Assembly (NCBI GenBank): GCA_027625215.1
Contig: JAQBWJ010000020.1
Span: 1 to 11,357, forward strand
Reading direction: 5' to 3'
DNA from: Candidatus Poribacteria bacterium
GTDB lineage: Bacteria > Poribacteria > WGA-4E > GCA-2687025
Length of the DNA: 11,357 nt
Below, piece after piece: positions 7,221-11,357 of the stretch (position 1 is its first letter; the number at the start of each line of letters is the position of its first letter). The notes under the pieces are model-generated. The model was not told the DNA's origin and ran no database searches. It saw only the letters and a program-made list of their open reading frames with translations. The position numbers were made by a program, and so were the translations under genes.

Positions 7221-7922
7221 ATGCGATGGCGACAATGCATTGTCCTGATGTTTCTTGCAATCTCGTCAGCACACCTTTCCGCGTTCGCCCAAGACGGCTG
7301 GACCAGCGTCGACATCAACACGGGGATCGACGGTTCCACCGACTTCGACGAGGCGAACGGCTCTTGGACGATCACCGCAAATGGACACGATATCTGGGAC
7401 GCGAGCGACGGTTTTCGCTTCACCTATCAGGAGGTGGAAGGCGACTTTTCTATGTCGGCGCAGGTTGTCTCCGTGCAGAACACGAACGCTTGGGCGAAGG
7501 CGGGCGTGATGGCGCGCAACAACCTCCAAGACAACGCCGCGTTTGCGATGGCGATGGTGACGCCCGGCTCCGGTATGCCGTTCGAGTGGCGACTTGCAGA
7601 CGGCGGGCAGTCGTTTCCGCAGGGGACGGGCAACGGCACGGCTCCGTATTACGTGCGCTTGGAACGGGTAGGCGATCTGTTCAAGTCGTCACGGTCTCAG
7701 GACGGGGTGAAATGGGAGCCGAATGGCGCTATCGGGTTGGCAACGGAGATTGAGATCGTCATGACCGACCCGATCTACGTCGGGTTGGCGTTGACCTCTC
7801 ACGCGGCGGGAGTGTTGTGCACGGCGGAGTTCGACAGCGTTGAGGCGAGCTTCATCGACCTGTCCATCGAGCCGAAGGACAAACTGTCCGCGACGTGGGG
7901 CGCGTTGAAGAGGTCGCCTTGA
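7221..7922 (+). CDS. Secreted DUF1349/concanavalin A-like beta-sandwich protein
   Basis: The 233-residue product starts with a Sec signal peptide: MRWRQ, a hydrophobic core about 6-18, and likely cleavage after AFA-Q24. There is no lipobox Cys. The mature part has the pattern of DUF1349, a concanavalin/laminin-G-like fold often annotated 'regulation of enolase 1': VEGDFSMSAQV (72-82), WAKAGVMARNNL (91-102), YYVRLERVGD (143-152), SQDGVKW (159-165), YVGLALTSH (186-194) and TAEFDSVEASF (201-211). The fold is usually carbohydrate- or surface-associated and non-enzymatic; the ligand here is unknown. The short tail KLSATWGALKRSP looks like a separate C-terminal motif. GGAAGGA (7207-7213) seven bases upstream supports the start. 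It is transcribed apart from the operon before it and ends ten bases from a convergent gene. Confidence 0.8.
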   Translation: MRWRQCIVLMFLAISSAHLSAFAQDGWTSVDINTGIDGSTDFDEANGSWTITANGHDIWDASDGFRFTYQEVEGDFSMSAQVVSVQNTNAWAKAGVMARNNLQDNAAFAMAMVTPGSGMPFEWRLADGGQSFPQGTGNGTAPYYVRLERVGDLFKSSRSQDGVKWEPNGAIGLATEIEIVMTDPIYVGLALTSHAAGVLCTAEFDSVEASFIDLSIEPKDKLSATWGALKRSP

Positions 7923-7924
7923 TT

Positions 7925-7945
7925 GGACGAGATCATGTCTCGTCC
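7925..7945. terminator. Hairpin between convergent genes, possible bidirectional terminator
   Basis: GGACGAGA (7925-7932) and TCTCGTCC (7938-7945) form a perfect 8-bp GC-rich stem with a 5-base loop. It begins three bases after the stop of the rightward gene and contains the stop codon and last codons of the leftward TPR gene. No T-tract follows on either strand. It may therefore stop or protect both messages rather than act as a classical terminator. Confidence 0.5.
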
Positions 7946-8370
7946 GGCTCCGGCTCGACGCGGACGAGCAAGTCGGTGAACCACGATTCGGCGCGGACGG
8001 ATTCGAGGTCGGGGTCGTTCGCCAAGTCGTCTCGAAACGGCGTCAGGGCGCACTCGACGGCGCGTTCGAGCCACTCGCGGGCGGGTAGCGCCTCGCCGCG
8101 TTTTGCGTGCCAACAGGCGAGGTTGTAACTGGCGCTGCCTTCCTTCGCAGACTCCATTTCGGTGAAAACGGCGCGGGCGGCGGCGTACCAGGACTCGCGT
8201 TCGTCGCCGTCGGATTCGTCTGCGACGTGCATCCAACAGACCGCCATGATATTCAAGCGCCGTTCGTCGCGGACTCCGAGATCGTAGGCGCGTTTGTAGA
8301 GCTCGGCAGCGGCTCGAAGATCGCCCGCATCCCATTTCAACCCTGCCTGTTCCAAAATCGCGTCCGTCAT
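7933..8370 (-). CDS. Small TPR-repeat protein (TPR end-of-group type)
   Basis: This 145-residue helical protein has no signal peptide. Residues about 5-35 (EQAGLKWDAGDLRAAAELYK) fit one TPR. The C-terminal part (ASYNLACWHAKRGEALPARE, about 80-99, then DLANDPDLESVRAESWF, 115-131) matches the recurring 'TPR end-of-group' pattern, in which a TPR is followed by a DPDL-x-x-x-R-x-x-x-W/F segment. Such proteins are scaffolds without catalysis. Its ATG overlaps the methyltransferase stop (ATGA), and its ribosome site GGAGGAG (8384-8378) lies inside that gene's end. The two are therefore very probably coupled, and it may be a partner of the methyltransferase. The specific role is unknown. Confidence 0.8.
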   Translation of the reverse strand: MTDAILEQAGLKWDAGDLRAAAELYKRAYDLGVRDERRLNIMAVCWMHVADESDGDERESWYAAARAVFTEMESAKEGSASYNLACWHAKRGEALPAREWLERAVECALTPFRDDLANDPDLESVRAESWFTDLLVRVEPEPDET

Positions 8371-9215
8371 ACCGACGCTCCTCCAGATTTGCGGGCGATG
8401 AAGATGACGTTGCCGCGATGGTACTCCTGCCGTTCGATGGCGAAACCAGCGACCTCGATCAATTCAACCCAATAACGTCGCGTGAGGCGTTTCGTCAGGA
8501 AGCGCGAGACGAGATAGCCGACGGGCGTCCACGCGAGCCAGTTCGTCAACCCCTCGTGCGCCAACTCGAAGACGACGAGCGTTCCACCCGGTTTCAGGAC
8601 GCGGTGGAACTCGGCGAGAGCGGCGCGGCGGCCGCGGTCGCCGTGACGAAGCGTTCCTTCGTGCAGGTGGAACAGCAGGTAGCCCGCCGACACGATGTCG
8701 GCGCAGTCGGAACGGATGCCGGAGTTCGTCACGTCGGTCGTCAGGAAATCAATCTTGTCGGCGACGCCTTCGAGTTCGGCGTTGCGACGGGTGTGGGCGT
8801 CGGAGTGGTCGAAGACGGGGGCGGTGTGGTCGTAGTCGGAGAGTCGCGCGCGTTCGGTCGCCGTCCAGACATCGACGGCGGTGATACGTCCGCGCGCGAG
8901 TCGTTTGGCGAATTGGATCGACAGAACACCGCGTCCCGCGCCCATGTCGAGTACGCGCTCGGCGGTGTCGAGCGGGAGGGTTTCGGCGATGCGGGCGGCG
9001 CGGCGGAGGCGGTTTTCAGGAAGAATGTAGACGCCCAGCGCATAACCGACAGGTTGAGTCGCGCCGTACGCCGTGACGATCCAGCCGACCGTTTGCGCCC
9101 ACTCGCGCGCCGCGCCATATCCGATCCATAGGAACAAGAAACCGATGGCGAACGTGATGAGGAACACCGCGACATAGTAGCCGAGCGCGTAATAGCCGTA
9201 GTTCGGTTTTGCCAT
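8367..9215 (-). CDS. Membrane-anchored class I SAM-dependent methyltransferase
   Basis: The product is 282 residues. Two hydrophobic segments at about 10-32 (GYYVAVFLITFAIGFLFLWI) and 41-64 (QTVGWIVTAYGATQPVGYAL) should anchor it in the membrane with the catalytic part in the cytoplasm. The Rossmann fold follows: motif I RVLDMGAGRGVLS 87-99, motif II acidic D115 (ITAVDVW), ADIVSAGYLLFHL 172-184, and RVLKPGGTLVVFE 205-217. The substrate cannot be read from sequence. Lipid, quinone or small-molecule methylation are all possible, and the two-helix anchor hints at a hydrophobic substrate. It starts eight bases after the PhyH-type gene and overlaps the TPR gene, so it is the middle gene of a three-gene operon. 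The ribosome site is weak (AAGG seven bases before the intervening GCGT-ATG region), so coupling to the upstream gene may matter. Confidence 0.88.
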   Translation of the reverse strand: MAKPNYGYYALGYYVAVFLITFAIGFLFLWIGYGAAREWAQTVGWIVTAYGATQPVGYALGVYILPENRLRRAARIAETLPLDTAERVLDMGAGRGVLSIQFAKRLARGRITAVDVWTATERARLSDYDHTAPVFDHSDAHTRRNAELEGVADKIDFLTTDVTNSGIRSDCADIVSAGYLLFHLHEGTLRHGDRGRRAALAEFHRVLKPGGTLVVFELAHEGLTNWLAWTPVGYLVSRFLTKRLTRRYWVELIEVAGFAIERQEYHRGNVIFIARKSGGASV

Positions 9216-9223
9216 ACGCCTTG

Positions 9224-10135
9224 TCAGTACGCCGGTTTTTGCGCGGCGTTCGCGTCGGTCGGCGCGTCAAGATAACGGTAGACGGAGCGCTCGAAGGGGG
9301 CGATGTTCAGGTCGAACTCGCGCCAGTAGTATTGGTATTGGGTGGATTTCCAACCTTTGTAGGCGAAATCCCAACCCCAACGGTTGAAGTGCGGCGCGAG
9401 GGAGCCTTCCGTCACGGGCTTGGAGACGGCTTGGTAGCGATAATCGACGGAGAGGCGCATCCGGTTGTCGGAGGTGTTCGGCTCGCTTTGATGGACGGTG
9501 TGGCTGTGGAAGAACAGCGCGTCGCCCGCTTCAAACGGACTCGTCACCCATTCGCCGTCGATCTTGTCCACTTCGACGCCCGCGCCGCCCGCGCCGGGCA
9601 TCCGTCGGATGGGGTAGACGCCCTCTCGGTGCGAGCCCGCCAGTACGCTGAGTCCGCCGAGTTCGGTCGGCACGTCCATCAGCGGGAGCCATGTCGTCCA
9701 CACGTCGGGCGTGCCTTGAATGTGGATGAAGTCCTGATGCGGTGGTGTTGTCGGGGTGGTGGGGAACATGATGCGACCGATGTTGCGCGGATGGACAAGC
9801 ACGGTATCGCCGAACAACGTTTCAAGCATCGAGAGGATCGCGGGGTCGTGCGCGAAGGCGTGGAACGACTCGAGGCGCTGGAAGTCGTCGAAGACCTCCA
9901 TGAACTCCGGGTGTCCTTCAACGACGGCGGGCTTGGTCGAAATCAGGTCGGCGGGGTCGGCGCCTTTGTCGAGCCACTCGTGATCGACGAGGATTTGGGT
10001 GAAGTCCCGATAGACTCTGCCCAGTTGGTTGAGGTCCACCAGATGCTTGAAGAACAGGTAGCCATCGCGGTCGGCGCGGGCGCGGAGGGCTTCGGGGTCG
10101 TTCAGCAGGTCGTTCGAGATCGCAAACGGTTTCAT
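9224..10135 (-). CDS. PhyH (phytanoyl-CoA dioxygenase)-family Fe(II)/2-oxoglutarate oxygenase
   Basis: From the ATG at 10135 the product is 303 residues, typical for bacterial PhyH proteins. Visible family features are the iron ligands H133-x-D135 (PPHQDFIHIQ), the distal His H215 in FFHSHTVHQSEPN, and R225/R227 (NRMRLSVDYRY) for 2-oxoglutarate. The core also shows WTTWLPLMDVPTELGGLSVL and AGSHREGVYP. The family hydroxylates varied small molecules using O2 and 2-oxoglutarate; the substrate here is unknown. A longer frame could start at a TTG at 10300, but its extra 55 residues show no family similarity. MKPFAISNDLL fits a normal N-terminus, with GAGGGA ten bases upstream. That site lies partly in a small GGGA-TAT-TCCC hairpin that could dampen translation. 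It is the first gene of the operon with the methyltransferase and TPR protein, suggesting a shared modification pathway (inference). Confidence 0.9.
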   Translation of the reverse strand: MKPFAISNDLLNDPEALRARADRDGYLFFKHLVDLNQLGRVYRDFTQILVDHEWLDKGADPADLISTKPAVVEGHPEFMEVFDDFQRLESFHAFAHDPAILSMLETLFGDTVLVHPRNIGRIMFPTTPTTPPHQDFIHIQGTPDVWTTWLPLMDVPTELGGLSVLAGSHREGVYPIRRMPGAGGAGVEVDKIDGEWVTSPFEAGDALFFHSHTVHQSEPNTSDNRMRLSVDYRYQAVSKPVTEGSLAPHFNRWGWDFAYKGWKSTQYQYYWREFDLNIAPFERSVYRYLDAPTDANAAQKPAY

Positions 10136-10187
10136 CGGGGGAATATCCCTCAGTCGAACTCGACGTTGAGTGGGGAGCGCAACAGGG

Positions 10188-10216
10188 ATTCTGCCTTGAA
10201 TCGCGTCGTCGGGCAA
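10188..10216 (-). promoter_or_regulatory. Weak candidate promoter of the PhyH operon
   Basis: On the minus strand TTGCCC (10216-10211) and CAGAAT (10193-10188) are 17 bases apart, about 50 bases before the ATG at 10135. Each box matches only 4/6 of the sigma70 consensus. Confidence 0.25.
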
Positions 10217-10429
10217 GTGAGACCTTGTTTCTTGAGGTTGGATATGTGAGGAACCCCATCCCAAAGAACCTTGAGTTTTTGGTTTGCCGAGAGACACCAA
10301 TTGGCTTTGTTGGATTATGCTCTATCGCCCTGCCGCGTGGAATGAGAGGGGCGCACGGTCGCTTTCAACCACTCAAAATGCAACATTCCAGCATGGTTTT
10401 TGAACGGTTTCCTTTGGCAGCAAGGGGTT

Positions 10430-10453
10430 GGCGATACAACGTGTTGCATCGCC
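10430..10453. repeat. Imperfect inverted repeat in intergenic DNA
   Basis: GGCGAT and ATCGCC are the outer arms, with CAAC/GTTG inside and a single A/C mismatch between. The centre is too tight for a full RNA hairpin, so a protein-binding palindrome is more likely than a terminator. No gene is regulated by it for certain. Confidence 0.4.
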
Positions 10454-10508
10454 TCGAACCTCCACCCTTTCGTTGTGAACGAGGCGGCGCAGATAACGCT
10501 GTAACGTA

Positions 10509-10532
10509 AAATGAGTCGAGTTCGCCTCATTT
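10509..10532. repeat. Inverted repeat upstream of yidC
   Basis: AAATGAG (10509-10515) and CTCATTT (10526-10532) are perfect 7-base complements around ten bases. AT-rich arms and the absence of a T-tract make an operator more likely than a terminator. It lies about 160 bases upstream of the yidC start. Confidence 0.35.
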
Positions 10533-10694
10533 ATCGAGACGGGTGAGTGTGAGATTCGACCGAGTCAACTTCATGTCGCGCTCGGACTTTTCGATTCGAC
10601 TGCCATGCGTTACCATCTTGCGGGTATCATTCGGCGGCTTGCTTGTGTTTGTCGCATCGCAATCATTAAGACTTTTAATCGGACTGTCTTTTTC

Positions 10695-11357
10695 ATGGAT
10701 CGCCGCACGCTTATCTTCATCTTTCTCGCAACGGCTATTTTCGTGCTTTGGTCGGTCATGCAGCGACCGAAAACTCTGCCCGTCGAACCCGGTTCGGAGG
10801 ACGCGGGGGTCGTATCGGAATCGGGCGAATTCGCGGAGACAACCGCTCCCGACGGCGCGACGCCATCTGTCACCTCAACAGGCGCCGTGTCGGGACGCAT
10901 CGAAGCGGAAGCGAACGCCGTTCGACAGAGCGCCGCGACCCGCGTCGTTTCGGCGGCTTACGACGTGGAAGTGGCGCACGCGACCGCCTCGTTGCGGGCG
11001 TGGCGGCTTGAAAACTATCCCGACCGCGATCCCGCCGGACAACTCGAAAACCATCCCGTCGATCTCATCCCGACGTACTCGCCGGACTACGGCGGGCTGC
11101 TGCTTGGCGCGGAACGGTTGATGTGGGAGCCGTTGGAGACGTACTCCGACCGCATCCAACTTGCGACACCGACCGATTCAACGACGCTCGCTTTTCGCGC
11201 TTATCATGGCGACCTCGAAATCGTCAAGACGTTCACCTTTCACGGGACGACGCAGCAGTTGGTCGATCACGGTGGCGACGAAGCGTGGCGCGGGTACGCC
11301 GTCGATATCGACGTGACGTTTCGCAATCTCGGCGAGGCGACGACCGACCTCGCGGCG
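10695..11357 (+). CDS. yidC: Membrane protein insertase YidC, N-terminal part (partial)
   Basis: The frame runs open from the ATG at 10695 to the window edge, giving 221 codons. It begins MDRRTLIFIFLATAIFVLWS, the hallmark short N-terminus and first membrane helix of Gram-negative YidC. A polar linker (about 28-75, Glu/Ser/Thr/Ala-rich) follows, then the start of the periplasmic beta domain (AYDVEVAHATASLRAWRLEN with PVDLIPTYSPDYGGLLLGAE, and later KTFTFHGTTQQLVD with YAVDIDVTFRNLG). YidC inserts proteins into the inner membrane, alone or with SecYEG; the catalytic five-helix core lies beyond the window. An in-frame ATG at 10605 would add 30 residues, but MDRR is the family start. No strong ribosome site precedes either. 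The linker and periplasmic sequence diverge from well-known YidC proteins, so identity rests on the N-terminus and domain pattern. Confidence 0.8.
   Translation, partial: MDRRTLIFIFLATAIFVLWSVMQRPKTLPVEPGSEDAGVVSESGEFAETTAPDGATPSVTSTGAVSGRIEAEANAVRQSAATRVVSAAYDVEVAHATASLRAWRLENYPDRDPAGQLENHPVDLIPTYSPDYGGLLLGAERLMWEPLETYSDRIQLATPTDSTTLAFRAYHGDLEIVKTFTFHGTTQQLVDHGGDEAWRGYAVDIDVTFRNLGEATTDLAA

Larger units (their letters stand above)
10136..10694. other. Gene-poor stretch between the divergent PhyH operon and yidC
   Basis: About 560 bases hold no convincing coding region. The open frames on either strand lack recognisable motifs, ribosome sites and the codon bias of neighbouring genes. The rpmH, rnpA and yidD genes that often precede yidC are not seen. 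It contains two short inverted repeats (10430-10453 and 10509-10532) and a weak promoter match for the PhyH operon. It must also hold the promoter of yidC unless yidC is transcribed from further away, but no clear -35/-10 pair stands out. Confidence 0.6.

Noticed and set aside
8418..9131. 237-codon plus-strand frame opposite the methyltransferase
   Set aside because: Antisense shadow; the minus-strand frame has all SAM-binding motifs and two membrane helices.
9209..10249. 346-codon open frame on the plus strand opposite the PhyH gene
   Set aside because: It mirrors the codon structure of the PhyH gene, whose minus-strand product has intact iron-binding motifs. The plus-strand translation has no recognisable motif.
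10136..10300. 55-residue N-terminal extension of the PhyH protein from a TTG
   Set aside because: No family similarity in the extension, unusual start codon and no ribosome site; the ATG at 10135 gives the usual length.
10440..10470. GGTTCGA on the minus strand resembling a tRNA T-loop
   Set aside because: The flanking five bases do not pair to form a T-stem, and no acceptor or anticodon arms could be laid out.
10225..10530. Short frames on both strands (94 and 71 codons) in the gap before yidC
   Set aside because: No ribosome site or motif, mutual overlap, and composition unlike the neighbouring genes.
10543..11121. 192-codon plus-strand frame overlapping yidC
   Set aside because: Out-of-frame shadow of yidC; Arg/Ser/Pro-rich with no motif, whereas the yidC frame shows the typical first helix.
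1..11357. CRISPR arrays, insertion sequences, prophage or integrase genes
   Set aside because: No spaced direct repeats, transposase motifs or terminal inverted repeats were seen; the window looks like ordinary chromosome apart from its regulatory features.

Overview
The window looks like a chromosomal piece of a moderately GC-rich, Gram-negative-type bacterium. It encodes a YidC with an N-terminal periplasmic region, signal-peptide proteins and a sigma54 activator. Heat shock appears to be controlled by HrcA/CIRCE. The mix of a PhyH-family dioxygenase and a secreted DUF1349-like protein with a large PAS-rich kinase recalls uncultured lineages such as Poribacteria or Latescibacteria. That placement is only an impression; no marker gene here proves it.

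Layout. (1) 1-1227, minus strand: the start of grpE (cut by the window edge) downstream of a complete hrcA. A perfect 9-9-9 CIRCE operator (1273-1299) and a sigma70-like promoter lie upstream of hrcA. (2) 1228-1611: divergent control region holding CIRCE, a perfect sigma54 -24/-12 match embedded in CIRCE, and a 9-bp-arm palindrome (1528-1553) that coincides with the likely promoter of the rightward operon. (3) 1612-7104, plus strand: a tightly packed three-gene signalling operon. It encodes a single-domain response regulator, a 1067-residue REC-PASx4-HisKA-HATPase-REC hybrid kinase (ATGA overlap), and a REC-PAS-AAA+-Fis sigma54 activator (10 bases further on). A weak terminator follows. (4) 7221-7922, plus strand: a secreted DUF1349/concanavalin-like protein with its own sigma70-like promoter. 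It converges on (5) 10135-7933, minus strand: an operon of a PhyH-type dioxygenase, a methyltransferase with two N-terminal membrane helices, and a TPR protein. The convergent ends share an 8-bp-stem hairpin. (6) 10136-10694: about 560 bases with no credible gene, then the start of yidC (cut by the window edge).

How the parts may work together. The kinase probably senses intracellular signals through its PAS domains, because no membrane segments are visible. It likely phosphorylates the small regulator and/or the sigma54 activator. The most interesting point is that the hrcA control region, divergent from this operon, carries a textbook sigma54 element overlapping CIRCE. This suggests, but does not prove, that the two-component system activates hrcA-grpE while HrcA represses the same promoter.

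Limits: family names come from motif reading only; no database search was possible. Promoters, terminators and operators are pattern matches.
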